Source of the DNA: Salinilacustrithrix flava
Lineage (GTDB): Bacteria; Actinomycetota; Acidimicrobiia; Acidimicrobiales; Salinilacustritrichaceae
DNA: 64,000 nt
Reading direction: 5' to 3'
Assembly: GCA_024128875.1 (NCBI GenBank)
Contig: JAMYFF010000008.1
Span: forward strand, 62,001 to 126,000
Below are positions 8,755-16,740 of the stretch, piece after piece. Both the position numbers and the translations under genes were made by a program. The notes beneath the pieces were generated by a model. It worked only from the letters and a program-made list of their open reading frames with translations. It had not been told where the DNA came from and did no database searches. Within the stretch, counting starts at the first letter, position 1; the number at the start of each line of letters is the position of its first letter.

Positions 8755-9105
8755 TCATCCGGCGACCTGCGGGCTGCAGCGGGCACGGGCATGGTCGGCA
8801 GAGTCCACGATCACGAGCCCGCTGCCGCCCCAACGGCGGAGGACCTGTCGCGCCGTGCCGCGGCGAGCCGTGAAGACCACGCAGCCGTCATCGAGCCGTT
8901 CGAGGAGATGGCCCACGAAGCTGCGGACGGCGGTCGCGCTGAAGAGCACCAGCTCATCGACGTCGATCACCAAGCACGGCACGCCGTTCGAGATGGCCTC
9001 GATGCCGTCGATCAGCGTGAGAAGCAGCCGCTCCTCACCAACGCCCCCGATCCGCACGACGATCACATCGGGCGAGTGCTGGACAGTCGTCACCTGGAGC
9101 GACAT
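8755..9105 (-). CDS. STAS domain protein (anti-anti-sigma factor-like)
   Basis: The protein has 116 residues with the alternating strand-helix pattern of STAS domains: VIVVRIGG, LLLTLIDGIEAI, PCLVIDVDELVLFSATAVRSFVGHLLERL and FTARRGTARQVLRRWG. The segment DELVLFSATAV aligns with the switch-site loop (usually D-x-S-G/F-x-D-S/T), with S as the likely phosphorylatable residue. Such proteins bind or release an anti-sigma kinase depending on phosphorylation. No anti-sigma kinase is in the window. The SpoIIE-type phosphatase at 5751-7325 is the obvious candidate partner, by inference. Confidence 0.8.
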   Translation of the reverse strand: MSLQVTTVQHSPDVIVVRIGGVGEERLLLTLIDGIEAISNGVPCLVIDVDELVLFSATAVRSFVGHLLERLDDGCVVFTARRGTARQVLRRWGGSGLVIVDSADHARARCSPQVAG

Positions 9106-9464
9106 GGGAGCTCACCCCCCGGCATCGAGGCCGCGCCGGTTGACTCGACACTGCCGAGGCACCCGGCCAGCCGCGCTGGCCGCGGACCCAGATCCTGAAA
9201 GGCCCCAGCCATCGCAGATGTTCGCATGCTCGCTCCCCCTTACCTTCGGCCCCTCGAGAAGATGGAGACGCCAGGTCAGGAGCGCCACTGGACCCCGTCG
9301 CACTGGCGAGCAGGGCTGATGGCCACGGGATCGGAACCGAGACCACGTGGACCGATTCCCACCGTAGAGAGCAGCGGCGAACGACCCCAGAGCCCTCCGA
9401 CCCGAGGCCAGCCGACCTCCGACCCTTTCCGCTCCACCCGCCGTTGAGGAGCCGGCGGTGCGCG
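9106..9464. other. Intergenic region upstream of the STAS gene
   Basis: This 359-base stretch separates the STAS gene from the cell-wall-binding protein gene; both are read on the minus strand. An ORF runs through it (9112-9468), but its product is a low-complexity R/G/S/A mixture without recognisable structure. I read the stretch as 3' and promoter sequence. No clear hairpin or operator was recognised. Confidence 0.4.
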
Positions 9465-10466
9465 TCATCCGGCGACCCGCGAGACCTGGTAGTCGACGTG
9501 CAGCGAGTTGGTCACCTCGTTGCTGACCGCTTCAGGCCCACCCATGACCAACACGTCCGCGACGTTCAGCTCCGCGAGGCGGTCGCGGGTCACATCGGGC
9601 AGGGCGTCACGTCCCGTCAACAGGATCGGTGCGTCGAAGAACGCAGCCAGCGGGGCCGCAGCCAGTGCGTCGGGGAAGTCCTCCCCGGAGGCCAGCACGA
9701 CCACGTTGGCTCCGTCGGTCCAGTCGAGCGAGGCGGTCACCGCCGTCTCGTACCGATCAGCGCCGGCGACGCGGCTCACCTGGTAGTCGACGTGGAGCGA
9801 GTTGGTCACGTCGTGACTGACCGCATCAGGGCCTCCCATGACCAGCACGTCGGCGACGTTCAGCTCAGCGAGGAGGTCACGGGTGACGTCGGGCATCTGG
9901 TCCCGGCCGGTGAGCAGGATCGGCGCGTCGTAGACCGCGGCCAGAGGAGCTGCGGCGAGCGCGTCGGGGAAGTCCTCCCCGGATGCCAGCACCGCCACGT
10001 TCGTGCCACCGGGGAACGCGTCGAGCGCGGCACGGGCCGCCGTGGCGTACCGGTCATCACCGGCGACGCGGCTCACCTGGTAGTCGACGTGGAGCGAGTT
10101 GGTCACGTCGTGACTGACCGCATCAGGGCCGCCCATGACCAGCACGTCGGCGACGCCCAGGTAGGCGAGCGTGTCGCGAGTCGAATCGGGAAGCACATCG
10201 CGTGCGCTCAACAGGATCGGCGCGTCGTACGCGGCAGCCAGGGGTGCAGCGGCGAGGGCGTCGGCGAAGTCCTCCCCGGACGCCAGCACTGCCACGTCCG
10301 CGCCGTCCGGGAAGGCATCGAGGGCGGCGCGGGCGGCCGTGCCGTAGCGGTCAGCGCTGAGCTGGGGCGTCTCCTGGGCGCCCGCAGCGCCGATCGCCGA
10401 GGTCAAGACGAGCATGGCCGTGGCGAGCACCACGCCGGCTCGGTGCAGTGATCGGGTCGAGGTCAT
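9465..10466 (-). CDS. Secreted protein with three cell wall binding repeat 2 (CWB2) domains
   Basis: The protein has 333 residues. A signal peptide covers about residues 1-30 (GVVLATAMLVLTSAIGAAGA then QE). Three tandem CWB2 repeats (PF04122 type) of about 99 residues begin at DRY motifs near residues 39, 138 and 237. Each contains VAVLASGEDF-x-DALAAAPLA, APILL and VADVLVMGGP-x-AVS. CWB2 modules anchor proteins non-covalently to anionic cell-wall polymers. No catalytic domain is attached, so this is a bare wall-binding protein. AGGAGG precedes ATG 10466 by 7 bases; the longer frame to 10508 lacks such a site. Repeats 1 and 2 are nearly identical at DNA level in part. Confidence 0.92.
   Translation of the reverse strand: MTSTRSLHRAGVVLATAMLVLTSAIGAAGAQETPQLSADRYGTAARAALDAFPDGADVAVLASGEDFADALAAAPLAAAYDAPILLSARDVLPDSTRDTLAYLGVADVLVMGGPDAVSHDVTNSLHVDYQVSRVAGDDRYATAARAALDAFPGGTNVAVLASGEDFPDALAAAPLAAVYDAPILLTGRDQMPDVTRDLLAELNVADVLVMGGPDAVSHDVTNSLHVDYQVSRVAGADRYETAVTASLDWTDGANVVVLASGEDFPDALAAAPLAAFFDAPILLTGRDALPDVTRDRLAELNVADVLVMGGPEAVSNEVTNSLHVDYQVSRVAG
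9763..10155. repeat. Near-identical 96-bp direct repeat inside the CWB2 gene
   Basis: Bases 9763-9858 and 10060-10155 are the same except for one base. They are spaced 297 bases (99 codons) apart and correspond to the end of adjacent CWB2 repeats. The third repeat (about 9475-9560) is related but clearly diverged. Confidence 0.85.
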
Positions 10467-10665
10467 GGACGTTCCTCCTGAGGTGGACACATCTCTCGCG
10501 ACGCTCACCGTGCGCGGGCGGGCACGGCCCTCACAGGGCCAAAGGTCCCCATAGGGCCGGGGAGCTCTCCGAAGCCGGCGCAGATGCCCGACGGGTCGGA
10601 CACCCGTCGAGCGCGGCAGTACCCTCGCCCGCCGGTGGATGCGCGTAGCTCCACGCGGAAGTCCC

Positions 10666-10739
10666 GCCCTCGTAGCTCAGTCGGATAGAGCGACCGCCTC
10701 CTAAGCGGTAGGCCACAGGTTCGATTCCTGTCGAGGGCA
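10666..10739 (+). tRNA. tRNA-Arg (anticodon CCT)
   Basis: The cloverleaf is complete. The acceptor stem GCCCTCG (10666-10672) pairs with CGAGGGC (10732-10738), with discriminator A at 10739. The D arm is GCTC..GAGC. The anticodon arm ACCGC-CTCCTAA-GCGGT gives anticodon CCT, which reads AGG. The T arm is ACAGG-TTCGATT-CCTGT. CCA is not encoded. Confidence 0.97.
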
Positions 10740-10748
10740 CGCAACGCC

Positions 10749-10859
10749 TCAGTGCCGATCGACGAAGTCGAGCACCACCTCGGCGAACCGGTTCGGGGCG
10801 AACGTGGTGGCGAGGTGCCCCTGCCCCTGCAGGGTGACGATCTCGGCGCCCGTGACGAA
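10749..10859 (-). pseudogene. C-terminal remnant of an alpha/beta hydrolase
   Basis: Read on the minus strand, these 36 codons (FVTGAEIVTLQGQGHLATTF..) and a TGA match the end of an alpha/beta hydrolase: the strand before the catalytic His, GQGHLA with the His, and a final helix ending VVLDFVDRH. There is no room for the remaining 200-odd residues, since the DsbA-like gene ends at 10903. It is therefore a truncated remnant 9 bases from the tRNA-Arg gene. The match is by eye and short. Confidence 0.45.
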
Positions 10860-10902
10860 GCGGGGCCCCGAGCGCCAGGGACCGACCGCGGAAGGCCCGG
10901 CG

Positions 10903-11634
10903 CTACTTCTTCAGCCGCCTGCTGCCCTGGTGCCAGTCCTCCTCGACGGGCGCCTGATCGGGCGTCGTCCCGCTGACCCGCAAGGCCGGGCGCTCCCGCA
11001 GGCTCCGCTTCAGCTCGGCGAAGCCCGGGAACGAGGTCAGCTCCAGGACCGCGTCCCAGAGCCGCAGCGCATCCTCGTCGTTCGGGACCCGGCTGATGAC
11101 CGGCCCGAAGAAGGCGGGGCCGTCCGGCGGGTCGTAGGCGATGATCGGTGTGCCGACGTCCCGACCGGTCCGCTCCAGCGCGTCGTCGGTCTCCTGGCGG
11201 ATCACGTCGTCCCAGGCCGGATCGTCCAGCGCATCGACCAGGTCGGCATCGAACCCGAGGCCGGTCAACAGGGGTTCTACCGTCGAGCGCGCCCCCATGC
11301 CGTCGCGGTAGGCGGCCTGATCCGCCGGCGGGTCGACGTCGAACACGCTGCCGCCGAGCGCGGTGTAGAGGTCGCCCATGACCTCCCGGCCGTGGCGCTC
11401 CCGGGCTGCGGTGCAGACCCGCAGCATCCGCAGGCCCGCGGTGTGGCCCTGTTCGTACTCGGGCGGGAAGTGGGCGTCGTAGTCGACGTGGCTGTTGATC
11501 AGCCGCAGCGAGATGAACCGCCAGTCGACCTCGTAGTCGCGCTGGCGGGCCACGCTCCGGACCCAGCGCGACGTCAGCCACGCGAACGGGCAGACGGGGT
11601 CGAAGTGGAAGTGGATGTCGGGGCGGCGATCCAT
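10903..11634 (-). CDS. DsbA-family protein related to mycothiol-dependent nitroreductase Rv2466c
   Basis: The protein has 243 residues with a thioredoxin-like DsbA fold. The N-terminus HFHFDPVCPFAWLTSRWV matches the Rv2466c pattern (FDP-x-CPWCWITSRW). The middle (SLRLIN, helical insert, GTPIIAYDPPDGPAFFGPVIS) contains the cis-Pro loop. Family members are cytoplasmic mycothiol-dependent oxidoreductases. The active site here is C-P-F-A instead of C-P-W-C, so only the first Cys (residue 15) remains and monothiol chemistry is expected. ATG 11634 is followed directly by the conserved N-terminus. Mycothione reductase is encoded close by at 12242, a related redox theme. Confidence 0.8.
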   Translation of the reverse strand: MDRRPDIHFHFDPVCPFAWLTSRWVRSVARQRDYEVDWRFISLRLINSHVDYDAHFPPEYEQGHTAGLRMLRVCTAARERHGREVMGDLYTALGGSVFDVDPPADQAAYRDGMGARSTVEPLLTGLGFDADLVDALDDPAWDDVIRQETDDALERTGRDVGTPIIAYDPPDGPAFFGPVISRVPNDEDALRLWDAVLELTSFPGFAELKRSLRERPALRVSGTTPDQAPVEEDWHQGSRRLKK

Positions 11635-11658
11635 GGGCCTGGACGCTACGAGCGCGGA

Positions 11659-11688
11659 AGCGCCCCCGACACCTTCGCCGGGGGCGCT
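11659..11688 (-). terminator. Rho-independent-type hairpin
   Basis: AGCGCCCCCG (11659-11668) and CGGGGGCGCT (11679-11688) form a perfect 10-bp stem with a 10-base loop. It lies between the stop of the small secreted protein gene (11707) and the start of the DsbA-like gene (11634), both minus strand. No T-run is visible, as is usual in GC-rich genomes. Confidence 0.6.
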
Positions 11689-11706
11689 CCACTCAGTGGC
11701 TGATGA

Positions 11707-12042
11707 TCAGGCGGGATCGCACCAGGTGGCGGCCACGTCACCGATCCCGGGCACGACGACCGTCACGCCGCCCGTCTGGAAGAGCTCCGGGCTCTGCCGG
11801 TGCAGCTCCAGCACGGTGGGCAGCTGCAGCGTCCCGACATCCACCACCTCGATGCCGTCGCGAGCGACGTCGTCGAGGATCTCGAGGGTCTGCAGGGTGC
11901 TGATGCCCGCCTGCTGGCACTGGATGCCGGCCGGCACACCCTTGCCGGGCACCCCGGCGGGCGGGCCGGCGGCGGCGGCGCTGGCGCCGAGGCCGAGGGT
12001 GAGGCAGCTGGCTGCTGCGGCGGCGACGAGCTTGCGGTTCAT
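11707..12042 (-). CDS. Small secreted protein of unknown function
   Basis: The protein has 111 residues. ATG 12042 follows AAGGAG by 6 bases. The N-terminus MNRKLVAAAAASCLTLGLGA is a clear signal peptide, with likely cleavage near ASAAAA-GPP (about 25). The mature part has two Cys residues (C-QQAG and the C-terminal W-C-DPA) that could form one disulfide. Its core is leucine-rich (ISTLQTLEILDDVARDGIEVVDVGTLQLPTVLEL, in part). I do not recognise a family. The promoter is probably shared with the divergent mycothione reductase gene. Confidence 0.8.
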   Translation of the reverse strand: MNRKLVAAAAASCLTLGLGASAAAAGPPAGVPGKGVPAGIQCQQAGISTLQTLEILDDVARDGIEVVDVGTLQLPTVLELHRQSPELFQTGGVTVVVPGIGDVAATWCDPA

Positions 12043-12241
12043 GGGAGTGCTCCTTGGTCTGGGTGTGCGGGAACACCTCTGGTCCGGCACCCGCAGGAGC
12101 CGCGGATGACACATTTTAGCGTCTTTATGCGTGGATTGATCTGGTTGCTCACCGCTTGACCGGTATCACCAGCCGGCACCGCCTCGAACGATCCCGCCCA
12201 AGTGCGACGAACTCCCCACGAAGACTGGTAGAGATCACCGG

Positions 12242-13603
12242 GTGCAGGACTTCGACCTCGTCATCGTCGGCAGCGGCTCGGGCAACTCCATCCCCCCGGA
12301 GCTGGACGGCGCACGCATCGCCATGGTGGAGCGGGGCATCTTCGGCGGCACGTGCCTCAACGTGGGGTGCATCCCCTCGAAGATGTTCATCTACGCCGCC
12401 GACATCGCCATGCACGTGCGGGAGTCCGAGCGCTACGGCGTGAAGGCCTCGGTCGAATCAGTGGACTGGCCGTCGATCGTCGACCGGGTCTTCGGCCGCA
12501 TCGATCCGATCGCCGCAGGCGGCGAGCGCTACCGGGCCGAGGACTGCGAGAACATCACGGTCTTCCGGGGCAGCGGCGCCTTCGTCGACCACAAGGTCCT
12601 CGAGGTGGACGGCGAGCAGCTGCGGGGCGAGAAGTTCCTGCTGGCGGCGGGCGCCCGGCCCTACGTCCCCGACGTCCCCGGGCTCGACGAGGTCGGCTAC
12701 CACACGTCCGACACGGTGATGCGCCTGCCCGAGCTGCCGAAGCGCATGGCCGTGCTGGGCGGGGGCTACATCGCCACCGAGCTCGGCCACGTCTTCGACG
12801 CCTTCGGCACCCACGTCTCCATCCTCAACCGGGGCCCGAAGCTCCTCCGCTCCGAGGACGACGACATCTCCCGGCGCTACACCGAGCTGGCCGCCGGCCG
12901 CTTCGACCTCCACCTCGAGACGGCGGTGACCCGGGTCGAACGCACCGGGTCCGGCTCGATCCTCGTCCACCTCCTGCACGACGGGCAGGAGTCGACGCTC
13001 GAGGTCGACGAGCTGCTGGTGGCGACGGGCCGGGTGCCCAACAGCGACCAGCTCGCGGTGGAGCGCACCGGTGTCCGCACCGACCCGTCCGGTCGGGTCA
13101 TCGTCCACGAGGACCTGCAGACCGACGTGGAGGGCATCTACGCCCTGGGCGACCTCACCAACCACTTCCAGCTCAAGCACGTCGCCAACGCCGAGGCGCG
13201 CGTCGTGTTCCACAACCTGGCCAACCCCGACGACCCGTGGCGCATGGACTACTCGATCGTCCCCCACGCGGTGTTCGGCAACCCGCAGGTCGCGTCGGTC
13301 GGCATGACCGAGCACGAGGCTGCGACCGACGGGGTGCCGTTCGTGACCGCGATCAAGGAGTACGGCTCGACGGCGTACGGCTGGGCCATGGAGGACACGA
13401 CGTCGTTCGTGAAGCTGGTGGCCCACGCCCAGACGCGCCGCCTCCTCGGCGCCCACATCATCGGGCCCCAGGCCTCCACGCTGATCCAGACCCTCATCCA
13501 GGGCATGCGCTTCGGTCGGACCGTCGACGAGATGGCCCGTGAGCAGATGTGGATCCACCCAGCCCTCACCGAGGTGCTGGAGAACGCCCTGCTCGACCTC
13601 TGA
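12242..13603 (+). CDS. mtr: Mycothione reductase
   Basis: A 453-residue FAD/NAD(P)H disulfide oxidoreductase that reduces mycothiol disulfide, the actinobacterial counterpart of glutathione reductase. Seen here: an N-terminal FAD motif DLVIVGSGSGN, redox pair GGTCLNVGCIPSK (Cys38 and Cys43), NAD(P) motif VLGGGYIATELGHVF, second FAD motif GIYALGDLTN, and the C-terminal dimer-interface His439/Glu444 in HPALTEVLENAL. The N-terminal N-S-I after GSGSG and the short first segment are typical of Mtr rather than lipoamide dehydrogenase. It starts with GTG 12242. The 199 bases upstream are shared with the divergent secreted protein gene. Confidence 0.93.
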   Translation: MQDFDLVIVGSGSGNSIPPELDGARIAMVERGIFGGTCLNVGCIPSKMFIYAADIAMHVRESERYGVKASVESVDWPSIVDRVFGRIDPIAAGGERYRAEDCENITVFRGSGAFVDHKVLEVDGEQLRGEKFLLAAGARPYVPDVPGLDEVGYHTSDTVMRLPELPKRMAVLGGGYIATELGHVFDAFGTHVSILNRGPKLLRSEDDDISRRYTELAAGRFDLHLETAVTRVERTGSGSILVHLLHDGQESTLEVDELLVATGRVPNSDQLAVERTGVRTDPSGRVIVHEDLQTDVEGIYALGDLTNHFQLKHVANAEARVVFHNLANPDDPWRMDYSIVPHAVFGNPQVASVGMTEHEAATDGVPFVTAIKEYGSTAYGWAMEDTTSFVKLVAHAQTRRLLGAHIIGPQASTLIQTLIQGMRFGRTVDEMAREQMWIHPALTEVLENALLDL

Positions 13604-13608
13604 TCAGG

Positions 13609-13622
13609 CCGCTTCGGAGCGG
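13609..13622. terminator. Bidirectional terminator hairpin
   Basis: CCGCT-TCGG-AGCGG, a 5-bp stem closed by a stable UUCG-type loop, sits in the 28 bases between the convergent mycothione reductase and DUF4395 genes. Confidence 0.55.
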
Positions 13623-13631
13623 GCTCTGGGG

Positions 13632-14120
13632 TCAGGCGCTGGTCGCCCAGATGTCGTTGCAGCGCTCGCACACATCGTCGGGGATGACCCCGGCGCGCAT
13701 CAGCAGCGCGAACGCCTTGCACCCCAGGCACAGCGCGAAGGCCGCTTCGAGGAACGCGGCGGTGGCGAGCATGCCGAGCGCGACCTGGGCCGCGCCCCAC
13801 TGACCGGCCAGGACCAGCACGAGCGCGGTCACGGAGAAGGCCACGCCGATGCCCTGGGCGAAGCGCTTCGGCGGCCCGGGCACGAGCCTGGGCGGCCGGT
13901 CGAGCGCCGGGGTCAGGACCCGGGTGACCAGCTGCCCGAGGGGACTCAAGGTCGGACCGGTGAGGACCCGGGCCACGAAGCCGTAGGCGATGACCGCCAC
14001 GAGCCAGCGCAGATCGAGGGCGATGGCAGCCACGGACATCGTGACGACCCCGGCGGCGACGAGGCGGGCGGAGACCTCGTTGACGGGGTCAGGGAAGGAG
14101 AACAGCTCGGACGTCGGCAT
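13632..14120 (-). CDS. DUF4395 membrane protein
   Basis: The protein has 162 residues with about four hydrophobic segments (VVTMSVAAIAL, WLVAVIAYGFVARVL, FSVTALVLVLAGQWG and LATAAFLEAAFALCLGCKAF). The pattern DPVNEVSARLVAAG, a T/G-rich first loop (TLSPLGQLVTRVL) and the late CLGCKAF followed by C-x2-C (DVCERCND) match DUF4395, a family often encoded near thioredoxin-like or redox genes. ATG 14120 has GGAG at 9 bases. The stated longer frame to 14393 runs into the aldehyde dehydrogenase gene and is not coding. Function unknown. Confidence 0.85.
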   Translation of the reverse strand: MPTSELFSFPDPVNEVSARLVAAGVVTMSVAAIALDLRWLVAVIAYGFVARVLTGPTLSPLGQLVTRVLTPALDRPPRLVPGPPKRFAQGIGVAFSVTALVLVLAGQWGAAQVALGMLATAAFLEAAFALCLGCKAFALLMRAGVIPDDVCERCNDIWATSA

Positions 14121-14135
14121 GAAGATCGGCTCCGG

Positions 14136-14165
14136 GGTGGGGGTGCTGCCTGCAACACCCCCACC
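14136..14165 (-). terminator. Strong hairpin after the ectoine-type operon
   Basis: GGTGGGGGTG-C-TGC and GCA-A-CACCCCCACC form a long stem with one mismatch and a two-base loop. It lies between the aldehyde dehydrogenase stop (14192) and the DUF4395 ribosome binding site, so it probably ends the operon while sitting in the DUF4395 leader. Confidence 0.6.
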
Positions 14166-14191
14166 GTGTCGGATCTTCCGCCCCGTCCCCC

Positions 14192-15562
14192 TCAGGCGGT
14201 GGAGGGGCCGATCCAGACCTGCTGGGCGTTCACGAACTCGTGGATCCCGTGGGGGCCCAGCTCGCGCCCGTAACCGGAGCGCTTGACGCCACCGGATGGC
14301 AGTCGGGGGTCGGTCTTGACCACGCCGTTCACCGCGACCTGCCCGGCCTCGATGTCGGCGGCCATCCACTCGCCCCGCTCGGTGGATGTCCACACCGACG
14401 CCGCCAGCCCGTAGGGCGTGTCGTTGGCGAGGGCCAGCGCCTCCTCAGCAGAGCCGACCCGCAGGACGGCGGCCACGGGACCGAACGTCTCCTCGACGCA
14501 GGCGGTCATGCCCGGCTCCACGTCGGTGAGGAGCGTGACCGGGTAATAGAAGCCGTCGCCGTCGGGGAGCTCGCCGCCGAGCCGGCACGTCGCGCCGGCG
14601 TCGATGGTCTGGCGGACCTGGCGGTGCAGGTTCTCGCGCAGGTCGTCCCGGGCGATGGGGCCGATCTGGGTCGTCTCCTCGCGCGGGTCGCCCACCACCA
14701 GCGCAGCGAAGCGCTCCTGCAGGAGGTCGACGAAGCGGTCGTGGACGCTGTCCTCGACGATGATCCGCTTGGCGGCGATGCACGACTGGCCGGCGTTGAT
14801 GATCCGCATGGTGGCGATCGCCGCGGCCGCGGCGTCGAGGTCGGCATCCGCGAGCACGATCGCCGGGTCGGAGCCGCCGAGCTCGAGCACGGCGGGCTTC
14901 AGCTCGGCCGCAGCAGCCGCGGCGACCGCGGATCCGGCACGCTCGGAGCCGGTGAAGGAGATCGCCCGGATGCGAGGATCGGCGATGGCAGTGGCCACGT
15001 CGTCGGTCTGCAGGGGCAGGTTCTGGAAGACCCCGGGCGGCGCGCCCACCGCCTCGAACACCTCGGCGATCGCCGCGGCGCAGGCGGGGACGTGGGGGTC
15101 GTGCTTCATCACGCACGTGTTGCCGGCCATGAGCGCCGGGGCGCAGAAGCGGAACGCCAGCCAGAAGGGTGCGTTCCACGGCAGGATGCCGAGCACCGGC
15201 CCGATGGGCAGGTACTGCACGTAGCTGGAGGTGGCGTCGGACTCGATGACGTCGGTCGCCAGGTACTCCTCGGCGTGCTCGGCGTAGTGCTCGGCGGCCC
15301 AGGCCGCCTTGTTGACCTCGCCGCGCGCCTCGGTGATGGGCTTGCCCATCTCCTCGGTCATGAGCAGCGCGAGCCGCTCGATGTCCTCGCGCATGCGAGC
15401 TGCGACGGCGCGCAGCACCGCGGCCCGCTCGGCGAAGCTCCGACGGCGCCAGCCGTCGAAGGCCTCCTGGGCACGGCCGAGGGTGGCATCCAGCTCGCTC
15501 CGGTCGGCGGCGGGCAGGGTGTGCAGCTCGGACCCCGTCGTCGGGTCGATGACGGTCAGCAT
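14192..15562 (-). CDS. doeC: Aldehyde dehydrogenase, probable aspartate-semialdehyde dehydrogenase of ectoine catabolism (DoeC-like)
   Basis: A 456-residue NAD(P)-dependent aldehyde dehydrogenase of the succinate-semialdehyde-like subgroup. Cofactor and catalytic landmarks: GILPWNAPFWLAFR, ISFTGSERAGSAVA, LELGGSDPAIV with Glu227, NAGQSCIAAKR with catalytic Cys261, and ETFGPVAAVL. By sequence alone it could act on succinate semialdehyde. Its place as last gene of an operon with M24, aminotransferase and M20 genes suggests it oxidises aspartate semialdehyde to aspartate. ATG 15562 follows GAGGAG and overlaps the upstream M24 gene by 7 bases. Confidence 0.8.
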   Translation of the reverse strand: MLTVIDPTTGSELHTLPAADRSELDATLGRAQEAFDGWRRRSFAERAAVLRAVAARMREDIERLALLMTEEMGKPITEARGEVNKAAWAAEHYAEHAEEYLATDVIESDATSSYVQYLPIGPVLGILPWNAPFWLAFRFCAPALMAGNTCVMKHDPHVPACAAAIAEVFEAVGAPPGVFQNLPLQTDDVATAIADPRIRAISFTGSERAGSAVAAAAAAELKPAVLELGGSDPAIVLADADLDAAAAAIATMRIINAGQSCIAAKRIIVEDSVHDRFVDLLQERFAALVVGDPREETTQIGPIARDDLRENLHRQVRQTIDAGATCRLGGELPDGDGFYYPVTLLTDVEPGMTACVEETFGPVAAVLRVGSAEEALALANDTPYGLAASVWTSTERGEWMAADIEAGQVAVNGVVKTDPRLPSGGVKRSGYGRELGPHGIHEFVNAQQVWIGPSTA

Positions 15563-16740
15563 GGGAGCTCCTCTGGACGGTCGGCGACGGTGAAGTCCTG
15601 GTCGAGGGTGAAGAAGGACGCGATGCCGTCGGCGGTGACGCGGATGGTGTCGGAGATGCCGACGGTCTTGTCCCCGTCCACACCCCACATCCACGGGATG
15701 ACGTGGAAGGTCATGCCCTCCTGCAGGACGGTGTTGTCGCCGGGCTTGATGGACTGGATGTAGCCCTCGTCCCAGCTCGGCGGGAAGGCGATGCCGATCG
15801 AGTAGCCGGCCCGGGTGACGAGCTCGGCGCCGATCTCGTTGGCGACGATGATGGATCGGACCAGCTGGTCGAAGTCGGAGATCGTCATCCCCGGCCGCAC
15901 CGTTGCGTGCATCTCCTCGATGCACCACTTCATGCGGTCCTGGGCCCGCTGCATGGAGTCGCTGAGCTCGCCGATGACGGCGGTGCGCATCATGGCCGTG
16001 TGGTAGCGGCGGTAGCAGCCGCCGACCTCGATGAACACGTGCTCCCCGGGCTGGACCGTGCGGCCCTCCCAGGTGGCGTGGCCGATCATGGTGCGCGGGC
16101 CGGAGGTGATGTAGGGCATCACGGCCGGGAACTCGCCGCCGGCCCGGAACATCGCTGCGCTGACCTCGGCGGCGATCTCGTTCTCGGTGATGCCCGCCTG
16201 GCACGCAGCCAGGCCGGCCCGCATGCCGGCCTCGGTCGCCTTCGCGGCCCGCTTCATCACGTCGATCTCGAGCGGCGACTTGGCGATGCGCCCCTCCTCG
16301 ACGATCCCGTAGCAGTCCTGCAGCCGGCCGTCGCGGAAGGCGTCGGCCATGCGGTCCTGCTGGTAGGCGGGGAAGAAGTAGCTGTTGCGCTCGTAGCCGA
16401 TGGCCTTGCCCTCGAGGCCGAACTCGCGCAGCGACTCGACGAGCAGCTGGATGGCGTCGCCGGTGTCGGAGTACGTCCGGGTGAGCTCGACCCAGGTGCG
16501 CTCGATGACGTTGGACTCCTCCATCGCCCGGGTGATCGTGAAGGGCTCGCCGTCGAGCGGGACCACCAGGGCCTGGAAGAAGGAGTAGCCCGTGGTCTGG
16601 TAGTCGGTGAGGTACATGAGGTTGCCCGGCGCAGTGATGACCACCGCGTCGAGCAGGCGCTCCTCCATCCGCTCCCGCAGCTCGCGGATGCGCAGCTCGT
16701 ACTCCTCGAACGGGAAGAGCATGTCGTCGCGTGCCCTCAC
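15556..16740 (-). CDS. doeA: M24-family hydrolase, probable ectoine hydrolase (DoeA-like)
   Basis: About 394 residues with the creatinase/aminopeptidase-P layout: an N-terminal creatinase-like domain (about 10-150, containing APGNLMYLTDYQTTGYSFFQ) and a pita-bread M24 domain. The usual M24 metal ligands are not kept; where DxG and SD are expected there is E-x-G and Y-H-T (VFIEVGGCYRRYHTAMMRT). This is as in creatinase-like ring-opening hydrolases such as DoeA/EutD, which open ectoine to N-acetyl-diaminobutyrate. GTG 16740 (GGAG 6 bases before) overlaps the upstream stop as GTGA; ATG 16722 is a close alternative. The role rests on operon context. Confidence 0.75.
   Translation of the reverse strand: MRARDDMLFPFEEYELRIRELRERMEERLLDAVVITAPGNLMYLTDYQTTGYSFFQALVVPLDGEPFTITRAMEESNVIERTWVELTRTYSDTGDAIQLLVESLREFGLEGKAIGYERNSYFFPAYQQDRMADAFRDGRLQDCYGIVEEGRIAKSPLEIDVMKRAAKATEAGMRAGLAACQAGITENEIAAEVSAAMFRAGGEFPAVMPYITSGPRTMIGHATWEGRTVQPGEHVFIEVGGCYRRYHTAMMRTAVIGELSDSMQRAQDRMKWCIEEMHATVRPGMTISDFDQLVRSIIVANEIGAELVTRAGYSIGIAFPPSWDEGYIQSIKPGDNTVLQEGMTFHVIPWMWGVDGDKTVGISDTIRVTADGIASFFTLDQDFTVADRPEELPC

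Noticed and set aside
9112..9468. 118-codon ORF whose start overlaps the stop of the CWB2 gene by ATGA
   Set aside because: The overlap is neat, but the product is compositionally like non-coding frames and lacks any domain or ribosome binding site; kept as intergenic, with low certainty.
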